This document shows positions 1 through 7,160 of a DNA stretch of 64,000 bases, piece after piece; the first letter of the stretch is position 1; each line of letters starts with the position of its first letter. The notes below the pieces were generated by a model. It saw nothing but the letters and a program-made list of their open reading frames with translations. It did no database searches and was not told the DNA's origin. The DNA is from AP-15 sp963703855 (GTDB lineage Bacteria; Pseudomonadota; Alphaproteobacteria; ATCC43930; CGMCC-115725), in NCBI GenBank assembly GCA_963703855.1, contig CAVPFW010000021.1, positions 180,591-244,590 of the forward strand. The letters run 5' to 3'. Both the position numbers and the translations under genes were made by a program.

Positions 1-1
1 C

Positions 2-355
2 CCGCAATACGCGAAGTTCCTGCCCGGCCAGACCTCCGCCGAATTCGCGCCGCTGCTGTACCGCAGCCCCGCCGCGGCGACCGGGATCGGGCGGCCCGGG
101 CGCGACTCGGCATTGAACCGCCCCGGGGTCACCGCCGAGATGGCGATGGCCGGCGGCCGCATGTATGCCGGCAACCCCGACACCGTCTACCGGCAGATCA
201 TGGAGTTCTACGACAAGGTCGGCGGCTTCGGCCATCTGATCATGGTCGGCAAGACCGGCTTCATCACCCATGACGAGGCGATCAAAAACATTACCCTGTT
301 CTCGAAGGAAGTCCTCCCCCGCCTGCGCGAGATCAAGCCGGTGGTCGCCGATTGA
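2..355 (+). CDS. LLM-class flavin-dependent oxidoreductase, C-terminal part (5' end outside window)
   Basis: The frame is open from the left edge and ends at a TGA at 353-355, leaving about 117 residues. The visible part ends with a stretch around YRQIMEFYDKVGGFGHLI and a final EVLPRLR, which resembles the C-terminus of bacterial luciferase-like (LLM) flavin monooxygenases. Family members use reduced flavin and oxygen on small organic substrates; the substrate here cannot be told. An internal TTG at 113 is a possible codon but not a credible start, because matching sequence continues upstream of it. The FMN-binding and catalytic N-terminal part is outside the window. Confidence 0.8.
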   Translation, partial: PQYAKFLPGQTSAEFAPLLYRSPAAATGIGRPGRDSALNRPGVTAEMAMAGGRMYAGNPDTVYRQIMEFYDKVGGFGHLIMVGKTGFITHDEAIKNITLFSKEVLPRLREIKPVVAD

Positions 356-423
356 ACTGTGCTCGATCAGTTCGTGCGCGGCTTTAAATCAAGCAAAACG
401 AAGGGCGGGCGCCCGCCTCGGGC

Positions 424-452
424 ATGGGTCCCGGCTTTCGCCCGGCTGTCGA
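424..452. repeat. degenerate REP-like element
   Basis: The short stretch GGGTCCCGGCTTTCGCCCGG resembles the right half of the REP-like elements found elsewhere in this window (for example 4762-4894 and 35750-35844). It lies in the gap between the flavin oxidoreductase and the convergent cinA-type gene. It is diverged, and the left half is not clear. Confidence 0.35.
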
Positions 453-506
453 GGTCGGCCCAGCGGGGCTTTTCTCAACCGGTCGGTTCCAGGTTGCCGG
501 CATCGC

Positions 507-998
507 TCAGCTGCGGGCCTCGGCCGCGAGCAGCCCCAGCGCCATCTGCACGGCCGCCTCGCGCACCGTTGAGCGGTCGCCGGGAAAGATCCGGCGTTCG
601 GTCCGGGGGGCCTTGCCGCGCCGGGCCAGGCCGAAATGAACGAGCCCGACCGGCTTTTCGGCGCTGCCGCCGCCGGGGCCGGCGACCCCGGTGACCGACA
701 CCGCGAGATCGATCGGGGCATGGGCGACGGCACCTTGCGCCATCGCCGCGGCGGTTTCGGCGCTGACCGCGCCGTAAGCGGCGATGGTCTCGGGCGAGAC
801 CCCGAGCAGCTCCGCTTTGGCCTCGTTCGAATAGGTCACAAAGCCGCGCTCGACCACGTCGGACGAGCCGGCGAGCGCAGTCAGCGCCGCGGCGACGAGG
901 CCGCCGGTGCAGGATTCGGCGGTCGCGACATGCCACCCTCGCGCGCGGCACAGGTCGAGCACCGATTGCGCCAGGGTCAGGGTTTCAGCTGCGAACAC
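507..998 (-). CDS. pncC: CinA C-terminal domain protein, nicotinamide-nucleotide amidohydrolase (PncC type)
   Basis: This 163-aa protein consists only of the CinA C-terminal domain, the usual size for stand-alone PncC. These enzymes deamidate NMN to nicotinate mononucleotide in NAD recycling. The family signature TAESCTGG lies at residues 26-33 and TGVAGPGGGSAEKPVG at 103-118. The start is a GTG at 998, just before the stop of the upstream pgpA (TGA 985-987), so the two genes overlap and are probably translated together. A longer reading to 1175 runs entirely inside pgpA in another frame and is rejected. Confidence 0.88.
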   Translation of the reverse strand: MFAAETLTLAQSVLDLCRARGWHVATAESCTGGLVAAALTALAGSSDVVERGFVTYSNEAKAELLGVSPETIAAYGAVSAETAAAMAQGAVAHAPIDLAVSVTGVAGPGGGSAEKPVGLVHFGLARRGKAPRTERRIFPGDRSTVREAAVQMALGLLAAEARS

Positions 999-1563
999 CG
1001 AACGCTCCGCCGATTGCCGCGAGGGCGGACAAGGCGAGGGCAGCGTAGACCGCCGCCAGGACATCGTCGAGCATGATGCCGAGGCCGCCATGGATATGGC
1101 GGTCGGCCCAGCGCACCGGCCACGGCTTCCAGATGTCGAAGATCCGGAACAGCACAAAGCCGAGGCCCCAGGCAATGGGGTCGAGCGGGGCGGCCAACAG
1201 CACCAGCCATTGCGCGGCGACCTCGTCGATGACGATCATGCCGGGGTCCTCGACGCCGCTCGCCTCGGCGACGACGGCGGCGGCCCACCAGCCGACGACG
1301 AACACGATCGCGGCGGCGGCAGCGAGCCCCGCCATGCCCCACAGGCTGCGGATCGCCCAGGCGAAGGGCAGCGCGGCGAGCGATCCCCAGCTGCCCGGCG
1401 AGATCGGCAGCAGACCCGCGCCGAACCAGGTGGCGAGCACCGCCGCCGGATGCCGGAGCCGGAGACGCGAATGGGGCGGCGCGGCGGTGCCCCTCGGTGT
1501 TCGGCGCGGCGCCCAATGGAAATAAAAAATTCCGCGAAATGTCATGACGGCAACGTTGCTCAT
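985..1563 (-). CDS. pgpA: phosphatidylglycerophosphatase A
   Basis: PgpA removes phosphate from phosphatidylglycerophosphate to give phosphatidylglycerol in the inner membrane. The core begins with ATWFGAGLLPISPGSWGSLA, has the acidic motif EDPGMIVIDEVAAQW and the DIWKPWP motif, and contains several hydrophobic segments. The start is uncertain: ATG 1563 and ATG 1545 are both in frame, and either gives an N-terminus somewhat longer than usual before the conserved core. The gene overlaps cinA/pncC downstream, a common alphaproteobacterial pairing. Its upstream gap is AT-rich and divergent from the small gene at 1669. Confidence 0.85.
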   Translation of the reverse strand: MSNVAVMTFRGIFYFHWAPRRTPRGTAAPPHSRLRLRHPAAVLATWFGAGLLPISPGSWGSLAALPFAWAIRSLWGMAGLAAAAAIVFVVGWWAAAVVAEASGVEDPGMIVIDEVAAQWLVLLAAPLDPIAWGLGFVLFRIFDIWKPWPVRWADRHIHGGLGIMLDDVLAAVYAALALSALAAIGGAFGVRS

Positions 1564-1668
1564 CAATTCGTCATGGTCAAATTGATGCCGCAAAGGTTTG
1601 GATTGATCGAGTCCTTGGATGCGCGGGGTATCGCCGGCATTCAAAAGACCAACAGGGGAGACACGACG

Positions 1669-1896
1669 ATGACCTATCGAATCTCGTATGACGACGGGGT
1701 GCCGATCTCGGTCAAGAAATGGCGCAACGAGGGCCTCGCCCGGACCGAAACATACGACACCGAGCGCGCGGCCCTGGCGCGTGCGCGCGAGCTGCTCGAT
1801 GACGGCGATCACCGCGGCGTCGTGCTCTGCGACGGCTGCGGCAACACCTTGGGCGGCATCCGCCTGCAGCTCAAGCTCGGGATTTTCTCCGAATAG
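1669..1896 (+). CDS. small conserved hypothetical protein with a CxxC pair
   Basis: This 75-aa protein starts at ATG 1669 behind the purine-rich AGGGGAG. It is charged, has no signal peptide or membrane segment, and ends with a LCDGCGNTLGGIRLQLK region. The single CDGC pair could bind metal or be redox-active, but one pair alone proves neither. Codon use is ordinary for the window. I do not recognise a characterised family. It is transcribed divergently from pgpA and is followed by a 229-bp gap before the ferritin-like gene in which I see no gene. Confidence 0.7.
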   Translation: MTYRISYDDGVPISVKKWRNEGLARTETYDTERAALARARELLDDGDHRGVVLCDGCGNTLGGIRLQLKLGIFSE

Positions 1897-2125
1897 ACGC
1901 CGCCCTGCACGAGCGGGCGGCCGGGCGGCCCGCTCCGGCGGATTTGGGCGAGGCGGCTGCGATGACGCGCTTTGCCCCCGGCCCGGGACCGGCGCGCCTG
2001 ATGATCATCATGCCCGTTGCAGCCGCCCCGTGCCGGCGGCATTTCAGCGGAACCAGGCGTCGGGCGCGGCGGTTTCTCACCGAGAGATACGGCGTTTGCC
2101 GTGGGTTTGTGGAGGGATATCCGCA

Positions 2126-2596
2126 ATGGCCGAGCTGGACAAAGAAAAAGCCGTGGGTCTTCTCAACCGGATTCTGCAGGAAGAGCTGGCCGGGGTGGTT
2201 CGCTATACCCACTATTCGTTCCTGGTATTCGGACACAACCGGATTCCGATCGTCTCATGGCTGCGCGAGCAGGCCGCCGAGTCGCTGACCCATGCCCAGC
2301 AGGCCGGAGAGATGATCACCTTGCTGGGGTCCTACCCGTCTCTGACGATCGGGCGCCTGCTCGACAATCATCAGCACGACATCCGCGCGATCATGCGCGA
2401 ATCGCTGGAAAACGAAGCCACGGCGCTCGCCCTCTATCGCGAGCTGCTGCGCTGCGCCGAGGGGGGCTCGGTCCTGCTTGAGGAATATGCGCGCCAGATG
2501 GTCTATGCCGAGGAGCTGCACGCGAGCGAGGTCGACAAGATGCTGCGCACCCCCGGCGAAGTGGCCGCGTTCACCGACAGGCGCGCCTCCGCCTGA
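2126..2596 (+). CDS. ferritin-like domain protein (bacterioferritin-like)
   Basis: This 156-aa protein is predicted to be almost all helical. Glutamate/histidine-containing helices are visible (QEELAGVVRYTHYSF near residues 18-32, AAESLTHAQQAGEM near 50-63, ENEATALALYREL near 95-107, YAEELHASEVDKML near 127-140). This spacing fits a four-helix di-iron ferritin-like fold. The start ATG 2126 follows GGAGGG at about 2111-2116. Function is probably iron storage or protection from peroxide, but members also include oxidases and DNA-protection proteins, so the exact role is open. Confidence 0.75.
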   Translation: MAELDKEKAVGLLNRILQEELAGVVRYTHYSFLVFGHNRIPIVSWLREQAAESLTHAQQAGEMITLLGSYPSLTIGRLLDNHQHDIRAIMRESLENEATALALYRELLRCAEGGSVLLEEYARQMVYAEELHASEVDKMLRTPGEVAAFTDRRASA

Positions 2597-2727
2597 GGCT
2601 GCCGCTGCTGTGCCGATCACGCCGCCCTCCGGCGTTGTCGCAGCGGTGCGGCGCGGTCTGTGGCGCCGGCGCAGCCGGAAGATCCCGCGCGAGACCGGAA
2701 ATGGGGTACGCTGTCTCAGCAGCTCAG

Positions 2728-2806
2728 CGTCACCCCAGCGCGAGCGGCCCAGGGGCGAGGGCTCATGCCGTTGGCTTGTGGGCCCCGCTTTCCGCGGGAA
2801 CGACGA
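2728..2806. repeat. REP-like palindromic element
   Basis: This intergenic element begins CGTCACCCC and ends with GCGGGAACGACGA, matching the pattern of the other copies in this window: outer CGTCA/TGACG ends, inner C- and G-rich arms. It lies between the ferritin-like gene and the frameshifted VOC gene. Confidence 0.6.
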
Positions 2807-2863
2807 AATAGGGGTTGATGCCGAGCGGCTCGTTTTGGGCCAGGCTCCAGGAGAAGAACCGCC

Positions 2864-3783
2864 ATGCTCCCGACCCCGGGCTTTCATCATCTGCACCTGA
2901 ACTCGGTTGATCCCGATCGGGCGATCGGCTTCTACACCCGCCAATTTCCGACACGGCAAAGGGCGAATGGGGCGGGTTTCCGGCGCTCCAATCGCCGAAC
3001 GACGTTTTGGTGCTGTTCACCAGGGTCGACACGCCGCCGGCGATGACGCCGCAGAGCGCGATCTGGCATTTCGGCTGGCACGTGACCGACGCCCGCCATA
3101 GCCTCGACACCTACCGGAGCCGGCCCGAGGTCGAGCTGCTGCCGCTCTACACGACCGACGAAGGCGGCTCGGTATTGATCAGCAGCGACACCTGGCCCAG
3201 CATCGGCAACGTGCTCGGCTTGACCCGGGCGCAGATCGCCGAATCCAAGGCGAAAGGCGTCGAGCCGGCGGGCGGCGGCGGGTTCGCCTATATGCGCGGC
3301 CCCGACGATGCGCTGGTCGAATATGCCGGCAACCACCCGAGCGAGCGCTTCAACCACGTGCACCTCTATCAGCAGGACCCGATCGGCGCGCTCGAATGGT
3401 ATCAAAAGCACCTGAACGCGCCGCTGCGGCCGGGCTACGCGCCGACCTCGGGCGGCGCCGACGGCAACGCCGCCCGCGGCCCCGACCGCACCTGGCCGGC
3501 ATTGAACCGGGAAGGGATGTTCCGCACCCCGCGCGCCGGGGTCGAGTTCGGCGACGTGTCGATGATGTGGTACGCAAACCAAGGCGAACGGCCATTGGTC
3601 GGCTCGCGCGGGCAGTTGCAGGACCACATCGCGCTCAAGGTCGCCGATCTCGACGCCTGGGCCGACAAGCTCCGCGGCGAAGGCGTCACTTTCCTCGAAC
3701 AGCCCTATCCGCTCGGCGACACCCGTGCCCTGATGATCGAAGGCCCGAGCCGCGAAGCCATCGAGCTGGTCGAGATCAGATAG
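2864..3783 (+). CDS. VOC-family (glyoxalase/dioxygenase fold) protein, frameshifted as sequenced
   Basis: The first 29 codons from ATG 2864 (ending FYTRQFP) match the start of a VOC module. The reading then continues one frame back from about 2950 as SDTAKGEWGGFPALQSPNDV, which joins onto the long open frame ending at 3783. Adding one base near 2948-2951 gives a continuous 306-aa protein with two VOC repeats, the second around FNHVHLYQQDPIGALEWYQ. VOC proteins bind a divalent metal and act as dioxygenases, lyases or isomerases; the substrate is unknown. No slippery heptamer is visible, so a sequencing deletion or a recent mutation is likelier than programmed shifting. Confidence 0.72.
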
Positions 3784-3789
3784 CGGACC

Positions 3790-3806
3790 GCGGGCGTCCC
3801 GCCCGC
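3790..3806. terminator. short hairpin between convergent genes
   Basis: A perfect 7-bp stem (GCGGGCG/CGCCCGC) with a 3-base loop lies just after the VOC stop and before the convergent thioesterase stop. There is no T-tract, so intrinsic termination would be weak. Confidence 0.4.
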
Positions 3807-3823
3807 AATTCCGCCGCCGCAGC

Positions 3824-4672
3824 TCAGCCGAGCGCAAGCATCAGCGGCGCCGCCCGCGCCCGGATCGCTTCGGGCAGCGGCGCCGGCCGCCGCGCATCAA
3901 GGTCGAGCTGCACCCCGAACTGGCCGAGGCGGGCGAATTCGCCGCCGCCGCGCGGGTCGGTCATGCGGTGCAGAAAGCGGATCGACGAGCTGCCGAGATG
4001 GCCGATCCCGGTCTCGACCAGATACGGGTCTCCGGGAACCGGCGCGCCGCTGACGTGCAGGGCCAGCTCGAAGGTCGAGAAGCCGCGGCGGCCCGCCTTC
4101 ATGTATTCGCCGGTCATGCCGATCGCCGCCGTGGCCTGGAGCAGTGCGTCGGTGAAGCGGTGCACGAACGCGGCCAAGGAGAACCGGCCGTGCTCGTCGA
4201 GATCGCCCGGCCGCACCCGCCCCCGCGCGCTGGGGATGGCGCCCGCCATCGACTGCGGCTCGGGCCGCTCTTCGGCCGCGGGCCCCTCCCACGCCGCGAG
4301 CCGATGCCCGATCACCTCGTGCGCCGCCGGCAGACGGCCGGGCGGCAATTCCCAGATCTCCTCGACCCAGGTCACGGTTTCGCCGCCGACCGAATTGACA
4401 AAGCGGTGCCCGAGCCGCAGGCCCGGATCGAGCCCGATCGCGGCGCTCTCGACATGAAAGCTCGCCCCGGCGCGCAATTCGCGGACAAAGCCGAGGTTGA
4501 ACCGGCGCGCAAACCCGCCGGCGCGCAGAATGTCGGCGATACCGAGCGACTCGGCGATCGTCGCCTCCGCCTGGTCGATCCGGTCGAGATAATAGGCGAT
4601 CGTGAAATGCTCGGTAACGTCGCACTCCCACGGCGCCACCGTGCCGCGCCAGGTCTCGGTCCACTCGGCCAT
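3824..4672 (-). CDS. acyl-CoA thioesterase-like protein (hot-dog fold)
   Basis: The 282-aa product looks like two hot-dog thioesterase domains. The first begins with APWECDVTEHFTIAYYLDRI and the second around FSLAAFVHRFTDALLQATAA. Such proteins hydrolyse acyl-CoA or acyl-ACP thioesters. The start at ATG 4672 (MAEWTETWRG) is preferred over an in-frame ATG 15 codons upstream because the family match starts there. It is convergent with the VOC gene. The acyl substrate cannot be read from the sequence. Confidence 0.68.
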   Translation of the reverse strand: MAEWTETWRGTVAPWECDVTEHFTIAYYLDRIDQAEATIAESLGIADILRAGGFARRFNLGFVRELRAGASFHVESAAIGLDPGLRLGHRFVNSVGGETVTWVEEIWELPPGRLPAAHEVIGHRLAAWEGPAAEERPEPQSMAGAIPSARGRVRPGDLDEHGRFSLAAFVHRFTDALLQATAAIGMTGEYMKAGRRGFSTFELALHVSGAPVPGDPYLVETGIGHLGSSSIRFLHRMTDPRGGGEFARLGQFGVQLDLDARRPAPLPEAIRARAAPLMLALG

Positions 4673-4761
4673 CTCAGGTTCCCGGACTGTTGCTGCCGGT
4701 CGGCAGCCAGGTTGCATGCCACCCTAACGGATTGCTCGTTACGGATTATATCCGAAATCCC

Positions 4762-4894
4762 TGTCACACCGGCCCACGGGTCCGGCCGTCGGCCGGCCCG
4801 AGAGCCTGCCCCTGGCCCGAACAGGGGCCGGGCTCCGGCCGGTGCCTATGCCGAAATGGGTCCCGGCCTCCGCCTGGCCTCGCCGGGATGACGA
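4762..4894. repeat. composite REP-like element
   Basis: This long copy starts TGTCACACCGG and ends CGCCGGGATGACGAG. It contains the internal GAGCCTGCCCCTGGCCCGAA module also present in the copies at 5859-5940 and 59164-59269. The roughly 500-bp gap 4673-5176 holds this repeat and the palindrome at 5059-5129; I see no gene in it. Confidence 0.65.
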
Positions 4895-5058
4895 GGAGGG
4901 GGACGCCGCGATGGTAAGCGTCAGATGCATGCGGCTGGACGCCTGCTCGCGCGACCGCAATTTTTCTCGACGCTCGCGCGGTCTCGCCCCAAAGGCTGGT
5001 GCCGCGCCGGCCGTAAACCCGGCGTAGAGCGCGACCTCACGCCCTGCCGCGGAGAGCG

Positions 5059-5129
5059 CGAGATTGCTTCGCGGCGCCGGCAATGACAGCTGTCATGCGA
5101 GGAGCCGGGGCGGCGACGAAGCAATCTCG
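5059..5129. repeat. 71-bp nested palindrome (head-to-head REP-like pair)
   Basis: The outer arms CGAGATTGCTTCG (5059-5071) and CGAAGCAATCTCG (5117-5129) are perfectly complementary. The perfect 14-bp palindrome ATGACAGCTGTCAT (5083-5096) sits between them. The half-unit resembles the widespread bacterial interspersed repeat of the GAGATTGCTTCG...GCAATGACAG kind, here as two inverted copies. It sits about 50 bp upstream of the truncated methyltransferase. Confidence 0.8.
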
Positions 5130-5176
5130 GGCGTGCCGGCGCGCACCCGCGAGGGCCGGCGGAAGCGGGCGGGGAT

Positions 5177-5466
5177 ATGGGAAACGCCTTGTATTACGGC
5201 GACAACCTCGCGGTGCTGCGCGACAGCATCGCCGGCGACAGCGTCGACCTCGTCTACCTCGACCCGCCGTTCAACAGCCAGGCCAACTACAACGTCCTGT
5301 TCAAAGGCCCGTCGGGCAAGGGCGCCGACGCGCAGATCGAGGCCTTCGAAGACACCTGGCACTGGGGCGAGGAGGCCGAGCGCGCTTTCTCCGAGGTGCT
5401 CGCCTCGCCCTCGACCCAGGCGGCCGAGCTGCTCCGCGCGATGCGCCCGTTCCTCGGTGTCACTAG
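5177..5466 (+). pseudogene. truncated site-specific DNA methyltransferase (N-terminal remnant)
   Basis: The first ~95 residues from ATG 5177 match the N-terminus of DNA (adenine/cytosine-N4) methyltransferases. They start MGNALYYGDNLAVLRD, carry the catalytic motif YLDPPFNS at about residues 30-37, and continue with AFEDTWHWGEEAERAF. Similarity stops after MRPFLG near 5460. The frame then runs into unrelated sequence and a REP-like element, so the SAM-binding and target-recognition parts are gone. A full-length relative would be several hundred residues. No restriction enzyme gene is beside it. It is probably a dead remnant of a lost modification or restriction-modification locus. Confidence 0.78.
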
Positions 5467-5503
5467 TGGCGCGAATTTGACGCTTGGTAGCCGTGCCCTC
5501 CGT

Positions 5504-5586
5504 CGTCACGCCCGCGAAAGCGGGCACCCAGGGGCAACAAACAAGTCGCCCGCGGCCCTGGACCCGCGCTTGCGCGGGGGCGACGA
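5504..5586. repeat. REP-like palindromic element
   Basis: This copy begins CGTCACGCCCGCGAAAGCGG and ends GCTTGCGCGGGGGCGACGA. It separates the truncated methyltransferase from the GIY-YIG remnant and may mark a recombination point that removed the methyltransferase 3' end. Confidence 0.7.
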
Positions 5587-5617
5587 TGCAAAGCAAATCG
5601 GGAACCATCCGTCAGGT

Positions 5618-5858
5618 TCGAACCACCAGCAATCTTGCGAGCCGCGTCCGGCAACACCGATCTAATGCCGCGGATGGCTTCGTTCGGGATTGCGGGCGTG
5701 CACAGGCTGGTTTTCGTCCAAATTCACGAGACCATGGCCGACGCGATCCTGCGCGAAAAGCGCGTCAAAAGCTGGCGGCGCGCTTGGAAGCTCGAGCTGA
5801 TCGAACGCCATAATCCGCAATGGCGGGACCTCTATGACGAGCTGATATGGCAGCGCTC
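5618..5858 (+). pseudogene. GIY-YIG nuclease superfamily remnant, 5'-truncated and frameshifted
   Basis: One frame encodes TSNLASRVRQHRSNAADGF, typical of the middle of small GIY-YIG proteins. After one extra base near 5693 the next frame gives VHRLVFVQIHETMADAILRE and then WRRAWKLELIERHNPQWRDL, the usual C-terminus. The N-terminal part that would carry the GIY and YIG motifs is missing; a REP-like element lies where it should be. Intact members are about 90-100 residues. The frame is now continuous with the adenosine kinase-like gene only by chance. Confidence 0.72.
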
Positions 5859-5940
5859 GCCCCCTGTTCAGGCCAGAGCCTGGCCCCTGGCCCGAACAAG
5901 GGGACAGGCTCTGGGTCCCCGCTTTCGCGGGGATGACGAC
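5859..5940. repeat. composite REP-like element with internal hairpin
   Basis: The arms CCAGAGCCTG (5873-5882) and CAGGCTCTGG (5905-5914) form a perfect 10-bp stem. The right part is GTCCCCGCTTTCGCGGGGAT followed by GACGA. The same modules occur at 4762-4894 and 59164-59269. Confidence 0.7.
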
Positions 5941-6075
5941 AAGTTGGGCACGAAAATGTGTGCATGCCGCGGCGCAATGATTAGGAACGAGGGCGAGCGG
6001 GAGCCGGCGCTTGCCGGGAGGAGAAACGCGGCTATATTCCGCCGCCCCGCTTTCCCGCCGAGGTCTCGCCCGCGC

Positions 6076-7083
6076 ATGACAGCAGCCCCGATCCACGTCC
6101 TCGGCATCGGCAACGCCATTGTCGACGTGATCGCCCATGCCGACGAGGCGTTCCTGGCGAGGGAGGCGATGGTCAAGGGGGCGATGGCGTTGATCGACGC
6201 GGACCGCGCCGAGGCGCTCTACCGGCTGATGGGGCCGGCGATCGAGGCCTCGGGCGGGTCGGCCGGCAACACCATGGCCGGGATCGCCTCGCTCGGCGGC
6301 AACGGCGCCTATATCGGCAAGGTGCGTGACGATCTGCTCGGAGAGGTGTTCCGCCACGACATGACCGCGCAGGGCGTGCATTTCGACACGCCCTCGGCGA
6401 CAAAAGGCCCCGCCACGGCGCGCTGCCTGATCCTCGTTACATCCGACGGGCAGCGCACCCTGAACACCTATCTCGGCGCCTGCGTCGGTCTCGGCCCCGC
6501 CGACATCGACCCCGCGGTGGTGGGCGCCGCGGAGATCACCTATCTCGAAGGCTATCTGTTCGACCCGCCGCAGGCGCAGCGGGCGTTCGCCAAGGCCGCC
6601 GCGATCGCCCACGCCGCCGGGCATAAGGTGGCGCTGTCATTGTCCGACCCGTTCTGCGTCGAGCGCCATCGCGCGGCGTTCCGGGACCTGGTCGCGGGGC
6701 ATGTCGACATCCTCTTCGCCAACGAGGCTGAGATCTGCTCGCTCTACGAGACCGCGGACTTTGCCGCCGCCGCAGCAGCGGTGCGCGGCCATGTCGCGAT
6801 CGCGGCCTTGACCCGCAGCGCTCTCGGCAGCGTGGTGCTGGCCGACGGCGCCGAGCATGTGGTCGCGGCGGCGCCGGTCGCCCGCGTCGTCGACACCACC
6901 GGGGCCGGCGATCTCTACGCCAGCGGTTTTCTCTACGGCTTGACCCACGGTCTGCCGCTCCCCATCTGCGCAGAGATCGGCGGCATTTGCGCGGCCGAAA
7001 TTATCAGCCATGTCGGCGCCCGGCCCGAGCGCAGCCTTTCAGAACTCGTTGCCGCAACCGGACGGCGTCGCCATCAGCTGTAG
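6076..7083 (+). CDS. PfkB-family carbohydrate kinase, adenosine kinase-like
   Basis: The 335-aa product has both ribokinase-family signatures: the substrate-side GGSAGNT at residues 60-66 and the C-terminal anion-hole/catalytic DTTGAGD at 273-279, whose last Asp is the general base. The N-terminal VLGIGNAIVDVIA is typical of the adenosine kinase branch. These enzymes phosphorylate adenosine or a related nucleoside/sugar with ATP. ATG 6076 is used because the upstream open frame only translates a GIY-YIG remnant and a REP element. The next gene, typA, starts 77 bp downstream on the same strand. Confidence 0.85.
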   Translation: MTAAPIHVLGIGNAIVDVIAHADEAFLAREAMVKGAMALIDADRAEALYRLMGPAIEASGGSAGNTMAGIASLGGNGAYIGKVRDDLLGEVFRHDMTAQGVHFDTPSATKGPATARCLILVTSDGQRTLNTYLGACVGLGPADIDPAVVGAAEITYLEGYLFDPPQAQRAFAKAAAIAHAAGHKVALSLSDPFCVERHRAAFRDLVAGHVDILFANEAEICSLYETADFAAAAAAVRGHVAIAALTRSALGSVVLADGAEHVVAAAPVARVVDTTGAGDLYASGFLYGLTHGLPLPICAEIGGICAAEIISHVGARPERSLSELVAATGRRRHQL

Positions 7084-7160
7084 ATCCGCTGCCGAAGACA
7101 GCGAAACCCGCGCCCGAGCTCGAGCCCGCGCCCTCAGGGGCGCGGATCTGTGTTGGAATC

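Noticed and set aside
475..951. Long antisense and out-of-frame readings over cinA, typA, tkt, zwf and similar genes
   Set aside because: In a GC-rich genome the wrong frames stay open; these readings are rich in Arg/Pro/Gly and overlap genes with clear family motifs.
2940..2955. Programmed -1 frameshifting in the VOC gene
   Set aside because: No X-XXY-YYZ slippery heptamer or downstream pseudoknot is evident, and other unrelated genes carry similar one-base defects.
4762..5940. CRISPR array
   Set aside because: The repeats are dispersed, palindromic and of variable length, with no regular spacers and no cas genes.
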